A stretch of 64,000 nt of DNA from Flavobacterium sp. Root186 (lineage in GTDB: Bacteria > Bacteroidota > Bacteroidia > Flavobacteriales > Flavobacteriaceae), in assembly GCF_001428525.1 (NCBI RefSeq), contig NZ_LMHW01000014.1, forward strand, positions 1 through 64,000, given 5' to 3'. Made by a program: the position numbers and the translations under genes. A model generated the notes under the pieces. The model had not been told where the DNA came from, searched no databases, and saw only the letters and a list, made by a program, of their open reading frames with translations. Shown here in pieces: positions 16,483-23,330 of the stretch; position 1 is the stretch's first letter, and each line of letters begins with the position of its first letter.

Positions 16483-16887
16483 ATGATTAGAGTAATTGAT
16501 ATTATTTGGGTTGAAGACAAAATCGAATATCTTCCTTCAGTAGAAGATGAGATTAACGAATTGGAAAAGGAATTTAAAGTAAAATTAAGTATTACAGAAA
16601 AGAACGATTCTAACGAATTTTCGAATATAGCATCTAATATACCTAGTGAATTATTATTTTGTGTAGATTATAATCTAAAAAATGAAGGCCATGGAATAGA
16701 TGGAGACCAAGTTATTCAAAACATCCGATCTGTGAATCCAAACTGCAAAATTGTTTTTTATAGTGCTAAATTAAACCAAACTGAACTAAGAGAATTATTA
16801 GCAAATGAAGATAACTTTACTTACTGCGTATATAGACCAAATCTTATGTCTAAATTGAGAGAATTGCTTGAAGAGGGAATCATCTAA
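16483..16887 (+). CDS. Stand-alone receiver-like protein of the island
   Basis: A 134-residue protein with a receiver-domain pattern and nothing else. It has the acidic pair E11-D12 after the first strand (DIIWVEDK), a phospho-acceptor candidate D62 in LLFCVDYNL, a Gly-Asp loop GIDGDQVIQNIR, Ser94 in IVFYSAK and R118-P119 in CVYRPNL. The conserved Lys of receivers is replaced by Arg. No DNA-binding or output domain is present. It starts 8 bp after the dual-ATPase gene and so is in the same operon. The natural partner for phospho-transfer or binding is the C-terminal kinase-like domain of that protein. Assignment rests on these residues only, and it could be a pseudo-receiver. Confidence 0.7.
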   Translation: MIRVIDIIWVEDKIEYLPSVEDEINELEKEFKVKLSITEKNDSNEFSNIASNIPSELLFCVDYNLKNEGHGIDGDQVIQNIRSVNPNCKIVFYSAKLNQTELRELLANEDNFTYCVYRPNLMSKLRELLEEGII

Positions 16888-16952
16888 ATGTCAAATTCAC
16901 ACCAAAATAAGAAAATAAAATTTAAAACATAACTTGCGTTTATATTTCATTA

Positions 16953-16988
16953 ATAATGAGTAAATTGTAATTGAAATTTACTCATTAT
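16953..16988 (+). promoter_or_regulatory. Perfect hairpin covering the vsr-like start codon
   Basis: A 14-bp perfect inverted repeat (ATAATGAGTAAATT, 8-base loop, AATTTACTCATTAT). The right arm includes the first two bases of the ATG at 16987. In RNA it would bury the translation start; as DNA it could be an operator. It may also end transcription of the upstream genes, although no T run follows. Confidence 0.6.
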
Positions 16989-17412
16989 GGACTTCCTAAC
17001 TCCCGAACAACGATCCAAACTAATGAGTGCTATTCGAAGCACCAATACCAAAGACGAAGTTCGTTTAGCAAAAGCTTTATGGGCATTAGGATATCGATAT
17101 CGTCGAAATAATAAAACTGTATTTGGAAAGCCAGATTTCACATTCAAAAAAATCAAATTAGCGATCTTTGTAGATGGAGAGTTTTTCCATGGAAAAAACT
17201 GGGATATTGACAAAAATCGTATTAAAACAAACAATGAATTCTGGATCAAAAAAATCGAAAGAAATATACAAAGAGATATCGAAGTAAACACCTATTTAGA
17301 ATCTCAAAACTGGAAGATTTTACGTTTCTGGAGCAACGATATCAAAAAGAATTTAGATGCTTGTATTCTCGAAATTCAAAACGCAATAAACGAAAGACAA
17401 ACCACAAAATAA
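16987..17412 (+). CDS. vsr: Vsr-like very short patch repair endonuclease
   Basis: A 141-residue endonuclease of the Vsr fold, which classically nicks DNA at T:G mismatches left by deamination of 5-methylcytosine. Recognised parts are the N-terminal MSAIRSTNTKDEVRLAKAL, then FGKPDF with the catalytic Asp50, VDGEFFHGKNW (His68), and FWIKKIERNIQRDIEVNTYL followed by WKILRFW. Compared with E. coli Vsr, the residues of the HGCFWHHHHC zinc cluster are mostly missing, as in the branch that reads GxFxHG. It is the last gene of the island, about 100 bp after the receiver-like gene. It could repair methylation damage or act as the cleaving enzyme of the system. Confidence 0.9.
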   Translation: MDFLTPEQRSKLMSAIRSTNTKDEVRLAKALWALGYRYRRNNKTVFGKPDFTFKKIKLAIFVDGEFFHGKNWDIDKNRIKTNNEFWIKKIERNIQRDIEVNTYLESQNWKILRFWSNDIKKNLDACILEIQNAINERQTTK

Positions 17413-17493
17413 GAATTCAAAATCTCGTCCGATTCCTCCTTCCTCGGAATAAAAAATTAACACTAAAAATATCATAATGTTTTATTAACCCCC

Positions 17494-17524
17494 TTGTCTT
17501 TTCAGTCTAAAAAAAATAGCTTTG
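17494..17524 (+). promoter_or_regulatory. Promoter of the hibernation factor gene
   Basis: TTG (17494-17496), 20-bp spacer, TAGCTTTG (17517-17524): a full Bacteroidetes -33/-7 pair, leaving a leader of about 20 bases before the ATG at 17552. Confidence 0.75.
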
Positions 17525-17551
17525 AGAAACAAACATTAAATATAAACCGTT

Positions 17552-17866
17552 ATGAAGATTCAAATCAATACCGACAAAAACATCGAAGGACACCAAAGAT
17601 TGGAAAAATATTTCTCTGAAGAATTAGAAAAAGGTTTAGCGCGTTTTGAAGATAAAATCACACGCATTGAAGTACATTTTGGAGATGAAAATGGCGAGAA
17701 ATTCAGCCTAAATGATAAAAAATGTGTTCTCGAAGTTCGTACAGCAAAATTACAGCCAATAACTGTAACTGAACATGCCGAAACTCTTGAAAAAGCTTTT
17801 AACGGTGCTTTGAGTAAAGCCAAAAAAACACTTACTACTACTTTCGAAAAATTGAAAGCACATTAA
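17552..17866 (+). CDS. hpf: Ribosome hibernation/stability factor, HPF/RaiA family
   Basis: A 104-residue protein of the HPF/RaiA (sigma-54 modulation) family that binds the 30S decoding region and silences or protects ribosomes in slow growth. The fold is visible as strand MKIQINTDKNI, helix LEKYFSEELEKGLARFEDK, strands RIEVHFGDENGE and CVLEVRTAKLQPITVTEH, and helix LEKAFNGALSKAKKTL. It is the short form, without the C-terminal dimerisation domain of long HPF. A clear promoter and terminator make it a one-gene unit. It lies just outside the accessory island. Confidence 0.9.
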   Translation: MKIQINTDKNIEGHQRLEKYFSEELEKGLARFEDKITRIEVHFGDENGEKFSLNDKKCVLEVRTAKLQPITVTEHAETLEKAFNGALSKAKKTLTTTFEKLKAH

Positions 17867-17880
17867 ATTTCAAAATACAT

Positions 17881-17917
17881 AAAAAAAAGACGTTTCAGAT
17901 TGAAACGTCTTTTTTTT
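17881..17917 (+). terminator. Terminator of hpf
   Basis: Stem gacgtttca/tgaaacgtc flanked by A8 and T8, 15 bp after the hpf stop codon. The poly-A side also makes it usable from the minus strand. Confidence 0.9.
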
Positions 17918-17931
17918 ATGTATTTTGAAAA

Positions 17932-18010
17932 GGGACAAAGATACAAAGACACAAAGTAAAACAAACGTGAAGAAAAACTTTGAACCTTTGTCACTTTGCG
18001 TCTTTGGACC
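17932..18010. repeat. Inverted word repeat (acaaagacacaaag family)
   Basis: gggacaaagatacaaagac and following bases at 17932-17957 pair with a related word series (actttg, cctttgtcactttgcg, tctttgg) at 17978-18010. It lies between the convergent hpf and the repeat lipoprotein. Confidence 0.7.
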
Positions 18011-18016
18011 TTTTCT

Positions 18017-18694
18017 TTATGATTTTGGCAGAGGCGCTCCAACGGCAATATCGCAGCGATGTCCCGGTTGTCCGTGTGCTGGGTTCATTCCTTCTGCAAC
18101 TGTTTTATTTGCGTCGGTGCTTAATAAAGCAGGAACTGGATTTCCTGCAGGAACGGTTACATTTTGTGTCATTGTTCCGCCTTGCGGTGTCGAAGCTGCC
18201 GGAGTAGTTTTAGCCGCTACTGGAGAATTTAAAGGTGCTCCAACCGGAATATCACATCTATGCCCAGGCTGTCCGTGCGACGGATTCATTCCTTTTCCAA
18301 CTTTTACTGGTGCAGCCACTGTAGTAGTAACCACATTTTTTTGATTCGGATTTACTTGTACTGTCTGCCCTGCTTGCGCTGGAACCTGCTGCACTTGTTG
18401 TACTTGCTGCGTCGGTGCAGAATTTAAAGGTGCTCCAACGGCAATGTCACAACGGTGGCCCGGTTGTCCGTGAGCCGGATTTAATCCTTTTGTATCGCCT
18501 AAAACAGTATTTGGGTATGATGGTGAAGCTTGATTCTGCTGTACTACTGAAGGTGTTTTCGTTGTATCTTTTGCAAGTCCAAGTCTTACCAATTCAGATG
18601 TTGAAGTACTTTCTTGTGGTTCTAATTCCTTTTTGCAGGAAACAAAAAGTAATGAGGTTATAGCGAGTGAACTTATAAAGATTTTCGGATTCAT
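18017..18694 (-). CDS. Lipoprotein with three HGQPGHRCDI motifs
   Basis: A 225-residue lipoprotein (lipobox FVSC, Cys20). Its low-complexity Pro/Gln/Thr/Val-rich body carries three copies of a 21-residue module at residues 70-90, 135-155 and 202-222. The core is NPxHGQPGHRCDIxVGAPL; the last copy ends the protein. Each copy has two His and one Cys in fixed spacing, which could bind a metal or haem-type cofactor or act as an anchoring or recognition tag. I recall the motif from other Bacteroidetes proteins of unknown function but know no assigned role. The linkers between copies differ in sequence and length, so the motif rather than the linkers is under selection. It is convergent with hpf. 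Confidence 0.8.
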   Translation of the reverse strand: MNPKIFISSLAITSLLFVSCKKELEPQESTSTSELVRLGLAKDTTKTPSVVQQNQASPSYPNTVLGDTKGLNPAHGQPGHRCDIAVGAPLNSAPTQQVQQVQQVPAQAGQTVQVNPNQKNVVTTTVAAPVKVGKGMNPSHGQPGHRCDIPVGAPLNSPVAAKTTPAASTPQGGTMTQNVTVPAGNPVPALLSTDANKTVAEGMNPAHGQPGHRCDIAVGAPLPKS

Positions 18695-18757
18695 ATTTGG
18701 GATATTTTAAAGCACTCAAATATAATTGTTTTTTGAGATTAAACCATAGAAAAATAA

Positions 18758-18930
18758 CCATATAAGTTATATAAGATAATTTAAGTTTTGGGGGACTTTC
18801 TTTATCATTTAATCTCGCATCCCATAGTTATCAGAAGCAGAGTTGCGAAATTTTTTGCACGCAGATTTTGCAGATTTTGGCAGATAAAAATTCATATAAA
18901 ATCTGCTTAAGTCTGCGGAATCTGCTTGAA
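18758..18930. repeat. Intergenic word repeats (accatataag and gcagattttgcag families)
   Basis: One copy of accatataagttatataag at 18758-18776, then the word series gcacgcagattttgcagat starting near 18857 with its reverse complement (aaaatctgcttaagtctgcg) from about 18899. No gene is present between 18695 and 18981. Confidence 0.7.
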
Positions 18931-18981
18931 ACCTTTCATGATTTAAAAATTCCTTACCTTTAAACTAAAATACTATATCCA

Positions 18982-19470
18982 ATGAAAAAAACACTTTTAC
19001 TACTTTTATTCGCTGCTTCTTTTGCAAATGCTCAAACCGACAAAGACAAAATCAACCAAACCCTTGATGCCTGGCACAAAGCTGCTGGCGAAGTAAAATT
19101 TGATGCTTATTTTAATGCTTTGGCCGATGATGCGATTTACATAGGAACTGACGCAACCGAAAACTGGACGAAAAAAGAATTTCAAATCTGGGCAAAACCA
19201 TTTTTCGACAAAGGAACAACCTGGAATTTTAAAGCGCTTGAACGTCATATCTTTTTTGACAAATCTGGAAAACTGGCTTGGTTTGATGAATTACTGGATA
19301 CACAAATGAAAATCTGCCGCGGTTCTGGAGTTTTGGTAAAAGTGGGCAAAGAATGGAAAATTCAACATTATGTATTATCAATGACAATTCCGAATGATGA
19401 GGTTGATGCGGTAACCAAAATAAAAGCACCAATTGAAGACGCTTTGATTGCGAAGCTTCAAAAAAAATAA
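18982..19470 (+). CDS. Secreted NTF2-like/SnoaL-type protein
   Basis: A 162-residue exported protein. The signal peptide ends FANAQ (residue about 18). The rest has the pattern of a nuclear-transport-factor-2-like fold, as in the SnoaL or DUF4440 families: helix INQTLDAWHKAAGEVKFDAYF, strand DDAIYIGTDATENWT, a Trp/Phe-rich segment and terminal strands GKLAWFDELL, GSGVLVKVGKEWKIQHYVLS. Such proteins bind small ligands or act as enzymes, and the substrate cannot be inferred. It is a single gene. A partial -7 box (TACCTTTA) is upstream. Confidence 0.75.
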   Translation: MKKTLLLLLFAASFANAQTDKDKINQTLDAWHKAAGEVKFDAYFNALADDAIYIGTDATENWTKKEFQIWAKPFFDKGTTWNFKALERHIFFDKSGKLAWFDELLDTQMKICRGSGVLVKVGKEWKIQHYVLSMTIPNDEVDAVTKIKAPIEDALIAKLQKK

Positions 19471-19686
19471 ACAATTTTATGCTTTATTCTTATAAACATA
19501 ACTTTTATAGGACTTTATAAGTATGGCTATCAAATTAATTATAGTATAATTGACAATATTGGGTGCGTTTTGGAATAGTAAAATGAAAAACTATTAAAAA
19601 AGCGATCAGTATTTTACAAAATCAACTAAAATCAAAACACAACCACTATTTTAACAGCCCTTAAAATCTAAATATTTAATTTTTTT

Positions 19687-19694
19687 TAACTTTG
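19687..19694 (+). promoter_or_regulatory. -7 box of the ammonium transporter promoter
   Basis: TAACTTTG matches TAnnTTTG. No TTG is seen at the usual distance upstream, so the call is partial. Its position argues against an in-frame TTG at 19692 being the translation start, since that codon would lie upstream of the transcript. Confidence 0.45.
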
Positions 19695-19733
19695 ACCCCA
19701 AAAAAAATAGGGTTAAATAAAGTATTTGAAAAA

Positions 19734-21116
19734 ATGAAAATAGAGAAACGCTGGATCATTTCCTTTATCATTATCAGCATCGTTTGTATTATTGGCGCTT
19801 TTTGGCCAACTGTTACTGAAAATAGTTATGTATTGTCTGAATTTGGCACAACTGATCATATCGTCCCTGCGGATGTTGCCTGGATGCTGACTTCTTGTTG
19901 TCTGGTTTTAATCATGACACCGGGATTGTCTTTTTTTTATGGCGGAATGGTAGGCCGCAAAAATGTGATTTCTACAATGCTGCAAAGTTTTATCTGTTTG
20001 GGTGTTGTAACACTTTTATGGGTTGTTGTAGGTTTTAGTCTTGCATTTGGAGAACCTGTAGGTTTTGGTTCTGGAGATCATTTTTATAGTTTCTTCGGAA
20101 ATCCAACCACTTTTGCTTTTATGGATTATGTAAACATACTACCTCATAAACAATTAGCAAATACGATTCCGTTTATGTTGTTTGCTTTATTCCAAATGAA
20201 ATTTGCCATTATCGCTCCGGCAATTATTACGGGTTCGTTTGCAGAACGTGTTCGTTTTATATCGTATTTACTTTTCATCAGTTTGTTTACCATATTTATT
20301 TATGCGCCTTTGTGCCATTCGGTTTGGTATCCAACAGGTGTTTTAGGAAGTTATTTTGGAGTAAAAGATTTCGCCGGAGGAACCGTAGTTCATATGAGTT
20401 CTGGTTTTGCAGCTTTGGCGGGAGTTTTAGTTTTAGGAAAAAGAAAAAACAGTCAGCATATACCAACCAATATTCCGTTTGTGTTATTAGGAACCGGAAT
20501 GTTATGGTTTGGCTGGTTCGGGTTCAACGCTGGTTCTGCGCTTGCAGCCAACGGAACTGCTGCTATGGCCTTTGCAACTACTACAACATCATCGGCGGCA
20601 GCCATGTTAACCTGGGTTTTCTTCGATAGAATGAACGGAAGAAAGGTTTCTGCTCTTGGAGCTTGTATAGGAGCTGTTGTAGGTTTGGTAGCAATTACTC
20701 CAGCCGCAGGATTTGTTTCTGTTCCTGAAAGTATGTTCTTCGGATTCATTACGGCTTTGGTTTCAAACTCTGTTGTAAATTGCCGTTTATCAAAAAGATT
20801 TGATGATACTCTTGATGTTTTTGCCTGTCACGGTGTTGGAGGAATTATGGGAATGATTCTAACAGCTGTTTTTGCGCATGGTGAAAATGCAAGTTTACTA
20901 CATGGAGGCTGGAATGTATTTGCACATCATATGATGGCATTGGTTCTGGTTTCAATCTTTACTTTCTTCGGAGCTTATTTCTTGTTTAAAGTGACTAATT
21001 TCATCATTCCGCTTCGTGTTTCTGAAGAAAACGAACATATCGGATTGGATTTATCGCAGCACGACGAAACATTGGATCCAAAATCAAAACCAATTACTGA
21101 ACCGCATTACGGTTAA
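19734..21116 (+). CDS. amt: Ammonium transporter, Amt/MEP/Rh family
   Basis: A 460-residue polytopic inner-membrane ammonium channel with a short extra N-terminal helix (WIISFIIISIVCIIGAF), then the Amt core: DVAWMLTSCCLVLIMTPGLSF, the signature DFAGGTVVHMSSG (first pore His) and FACHGVGGIMG (second pore His). The ATG at 19734 is preferred to an in-frame TTG at 19692 because that codon lies within the -7 promoter box. The C-terminal tail is short. No glnB/glnK gene is adjacent, although Bacteroidetes often pair the two. Expression under nitrogen limitation is expected from the family, not shown here. Confidence 0.95.
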   Translation: MKIEKRWIISFIIISIVCIIGAFWPTVTENSYVLSEFGTTDHIVPADVAWMLTSCCLVLIMTPGLSFFYGGMVGRKNVISTMLQSFICLGVVTLLWVVVGFSLAFGEPVGFGSGDHFYSFFGNPTTFAFMDYVNILPHKQLANTIPFMLFALFQMKFAIIAPAIITGSFAERVRFISYLLFISLFTIFIYAPLCHSVWYPTGVLGSYFGVKDFAGGTVVHMSSGFAALAGVLVLGKRKNSQHIPTNIPFVLLGTGMLWFGWFGFNAGSALAANGTAAMAFATTTTSSAAAMLTWVFFDRMNGRKVSALGACIGAVVGLVAITPAAGFVSVPESMFFGFITALVSNSVVNCRLSKRFDDTLDVFACHGVGGIMGMILTAVFAHGENASLLHGGWNVFAHHMMALVLVSIFTFFGAYFLFKVTNFIIPLRVSEENEHIGLDLSQHDETLDPKSKPITEPHYG

Positions 21117-21131
21117 AAAATATTTTTTTTA

Positions 21132-21202
21132 GCCACGAATTCACGAATTTTTTCTAATACTATTGTTTCTAATAAGTAAATTAAAATTCGTGAATTCGTG
21201 GC
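21132..21202. repeat. Perfect inverted repeat (gccacgaatt family)
   Basis: gccacgaattcacgaattt (21132-21150) and its exact reverse complement (21184-21202) around a 33-bp loop, located between amt and trmB. Confidence 0.85.
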
Positions 21203-21251
21203 TAAAAACTTTTAAAACCTAATTCAGCTATTTTCATTCGTTTATATTCCT

Positions 21252-21259
21252 TAATTTTG
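21252..21259 (+). promoter_or_regulatory. -7 box upstream of trmB
   Basis: TAATTTTG matches TAnnTTTG and lies 19 bp before the GTG start; no good TTG partner is seen, so confidence is limited. Confidence 0.4.
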
Positions 21260-21278
21260 CTGAAAATTTTTGTAAAAA

Positions 21279-21956
21279 GTGGGAAGTAAAAATAAACTAA
21301 AAAGATTCAGAGAAAACGAAACATTTCAAAACGTTTTTCAACCAACAAGAGAAGAAGTTGTAGGCAATTTAATGCCTTTGAGAGGAAAATGGAATTCGGA
21401 TTTCTTTAAAAATGATAATCCTCTGGTTTTAGAATTAGGATGTGGGAAAGGTGAATACTCAGTTGGATTAGCAGAAAAATATCCCAACAAAAATTTTATC
21501 GGAATTGATATTAAAGGTGCACGTTTTTGGCGTGGTGCTAAAACTGCCGTTGAAAACGGACTTCATAATGTTGCTTTTGTTCGTACTCAAATCGAACTTA
21601 TCAATCATATTTTTGCCGAAAATGAAGTGGATGAAATCTGGATTACTTTTCCGGATCCGCAGATCAAATACAAGAGGACAAAACACAGAATGACAAATTC
21701 TGAGTTCTTGAAATTGTATAAAAAAATCCTTAAAAAAGACGGTGTCGTAAACCTTAAAACCGACAGCGAATTTATGCACGGTTACACGCTTGGACTGCTT
21801 CACGGAGAAGGCCACGAAGTTTTGTATGCCAACCATAATGTATACAGAAATGAAGGAAGCCCGGAAGAAGTTACTGCTTTTCAAACATTTTATGAAAAAC
21901 AATATTTAGAAATTAACAAGGCAATTACGTATATTCGTTTCAAAATTAAAGACTAA
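21279..21956 (+). CDS. trmB: tRNA (guanine-46-N7)-methyltransferase
   Basis: A 225-residue SAM-dependent enzyme that makes m7G46 in the variable loop of tRNAs. The nucleotide-binding motif is LELGCGKGEYSVGLAEKYP, followed by FIGIDIKGARFWRGAK. The family-specific block is EIWITFPDPQIKYKRTKHR, and the C-terminal helix reads TFYEKQYLEINKAITYIRF. The start is GTG (MGSKNKLKRF), a basic N-terminus as in relatives; no nearby ATG fits. The length is normal. It is followed after 42 bp by a LysE-type exporter gene on the same strand. Confidence 0.95.
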   Translation: MGSKNKLKRFRENETFQNVFQPTREEVVGNLMPLRGKWNSDFFKNDNPLVLELGCGKGEYSVGLAEKYPNKNFIGIDIKGARFWRGAKTAVENGLHNVAFVRTQIELINHIFAENEVDEIWITFPDPQIKYKRTKHRMTNSEFLKLYKKILKKDGVVNLKTDSEFMHGYTLGLLHGEGHEVLYANHNVYRNEGSPEEVTAFQTFYEKQYLEINKAITYIRFKIKD

Positions 21957-21998
21957 TTTAATTTTTGAAAAACATCTTTTAATCGCTTAAACAACTGA

Positions 21999-22637
21999 AT
22001 GGTATATCTTACTCCATTACTTTCAGGCTTTATTGCCGCCGCAATTGGGATTATTCCACCGGGATTAATCAATATGACGGCAGCCAAAATAAATCTGAAA
22101 GAAGGAAAAAAGAATGCTTTGTGGTTTGTTATTGGTGCTGTTTTAGTGATTTTTTTTCAGGTTTACGTTGCGGTATTATTTGCACAGGTAATCGACAATC
22201 GCCCGGATGTTGTTACCTTATTACGTGAAATAGGTTTTGTTATTTTTTCGATCTTAACCATATACTTTTTGTTTATTGCCAAAGAGCCAAAAACCAAAAA
22301 GAAATCGAAAATTAAAAAGAGCAGTAAAAAAAGTCGTTTCTTTCTTGGAATGCTGCTTTCTGCACTAAACTTTTTCCCTATTCCGTATTATGTTGTAGTA
22401 AGTGTAACTTTGGCTTCGTACAATCTTTTTGTGTTTGAAAACAGCATTATTTTCACTTTTGTTTTAGGATCTGTTTTGGGTTCGTTTGCTGTTTTGTACA
22501 GTTATATTGGTTTCTTTGAAAAAATTGAAAAGAAAACAGATTACTTAATGCGAAACATGAATACTATTATTGGAAGTATTACAGGTTTAGTTGCCATTGT
22601 AACGCTTTTTAATATTTTGAATTACTATTTCGGATAA
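21999..22637 (+). CDS. LysE/RhtB-type membrane exporter
   Basis: A 212-residue membrane protein with about six helices. The first, LLSGFIAAAIGIIPPGLINM, has the pattern of LysE-family amino-acid exporters (GxxxGxxPGP-like, here IIPPGLIN). A basic cytoplasmic loop, KEPKTKKKSKIKKSSKKS, separates the two halves. The export substrate is not predictable and may be an amino acid or related small molecule. It probably shares a transcript with trmB. The family call is from hydrophobic pattern and the first-helix motif. Confidence 0.75.
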   Translation: MVYLTPLLSGFIAAAIGIIPPGLINMTAAKINLKEGKKNALWFVIGAVLVIFFQVYVAVLFAQVIDNRPDVVTLLREIGFVIFSILTIYFLFIAKEPKTKKKSKIKKSSKKSRFFLGMLLSALNFFPIPYYVVVSVTLASYNLFVFENSIIFTFVLGSVLGSFAVLYSYIGFFEKIEKKTDYLMRNMNTIIGSITGLVAIVTLFNILNYYFG

Positions 22638-22642
22638 AATAA

Positions 22643-22835
22643 TGACCACAGATTTCACGGATTAATATGATTTCTTTACTTTGTCTATAAAATTTAAGTT
22701 TCACGCAGATTTTGCAGATTTAAGCAGATAACATTTAAATCAAAAAATCTTTTTCGATCTGCCTAAATCTGCAAAATCTGCGTGAAAATTTCATTAGTAA
22801 AATCATTTTAATCCATTAATCTGTGGCAAAAAAAT
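22643..22835. repeat. Nested inverted word repeats
   Basis: The outer pair is gaccacagatttcacggatt (22644-22663) and atccattaatctgtggc (22811-22827). The inner pair is tttcacgcagattttgcaga (from 22699) and its reverse complement (ending 22787). No gene is present in the gap. Confidence 0.75.
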
Positions 22836-22840
22836 AAATT

Positions 22841-23170
22841 ATGGCTGAGGAAAATTTTTTCGAAAGAGTTTATGCTGTTGCCAGACAAATTCCGTTTGGA
22901 AAGGTAACTTCTTATGGTGCAATTGCAAAGGCTTTAGGAACGGCACGTTCGGCAAGAATGGTAGGCTGGGCCATGAATGCATGTCATAATATGGATGATG
23001 TTCCGGCGCACAGAGTGGTAAACCAAAAAGGGCTTTTGACGGGGAAACATCATTTTGACGGAACTAATTTAATGCAGCAGCTTTTAGAAAACGAAGGTAT
23101 TAAAGTGGTAAACAATCAAATTGTCGATTTCGAAAAACACTTTTGGAAACCTGAAATTTCCACCATATAA
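22841..23170 (+). CDS. Alkyltransferase-like protein (ATL), Cys-less MGMT homologue
   Basis: A 109-residue relative of O6-methylguanine-DNA methyltransferase. The helix-turn-helix and active-site region are present (IPFGKVTSYGAIAKALG, then GWAMNAC and VPAHRVVN). The catalytic Cys of PCHRV is Ala56, so it cannot accept alkyl groups. Known ATLs bind alkylated guanine in DNA and hand it to nucleotide excision repair. The length matches the family. The last codons and the stop lie inside an intergenic word repeat (23162-23180), so the C-terminal residues may have been supplied by that repeat. Confidence 0.93.
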   Translation: MAEENFFERVYAVARQIPFGKVTSYGAIAKALGTARSARMVGWAMNACHNMDDVPAHRVVNQKGLLTGKHHFDGTNLMQQLLENEGIKVVNNQIVDFEKHFWKPEISTI

Positions 23171-23321
23171 GTTATATAAGTTCATATTAAGCATTGCGCA
23201 TAGATATCTCGCAAAGTCGCAAAGAAAATTAAAAAAGCTTTGCGACTTCGCGACTTTGCGAGACTAAATCATAAAATATATCAAAACAAAACTTTAAATG
23301 AACTTATATAACTTATATGGT
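23162..23321. repeat. Nested inverted repeats between convergent genes
   Basis: The outer arms accatataagttatataag (23162-23180) and their exact reverse complement (23303-23321) enclose a second inverted pair built from ctcgcaaagtcgcaaag and ctttgcgacttcgcgacttt (about 23207-23266). They separate the ATL gene from the convergent kinase gene and could end transcription from both sides. Confidence 0.8.
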
Positions 23322-23330
23322 TAAAAAAAG

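Noticed and set aside
16987..17412. Vsr as an ordinary housekeeping repair gene unrelated to the island
   Set aside because: It lies about 100 bp after the receiver-like gene in the same direction and next to a C5 methyltransferase, the known context for Vsr; membership is favoured, though a separate promoter is possible.
17925..18344. 139-codon plus-strand frame with repeated Pro/Gly/Cys
   Set aside because: It is the antisense of the three-motif lipoprotein; the repeats simply reflect those on the other strand, where a lipobox and signal peptide are present.
19692..19733. TTG start adding 14 residues to Amt
   Set aside because: The codon lies inside the -7 promoter box, so it would not be transcribed; the ATG at 19734 is better.
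20453..20749. 98-codon minus-strand frame within amt
   Set aside because: The amt frame on the other strand carries unmistakable transporter signatures; the antisense frame has no independent support.
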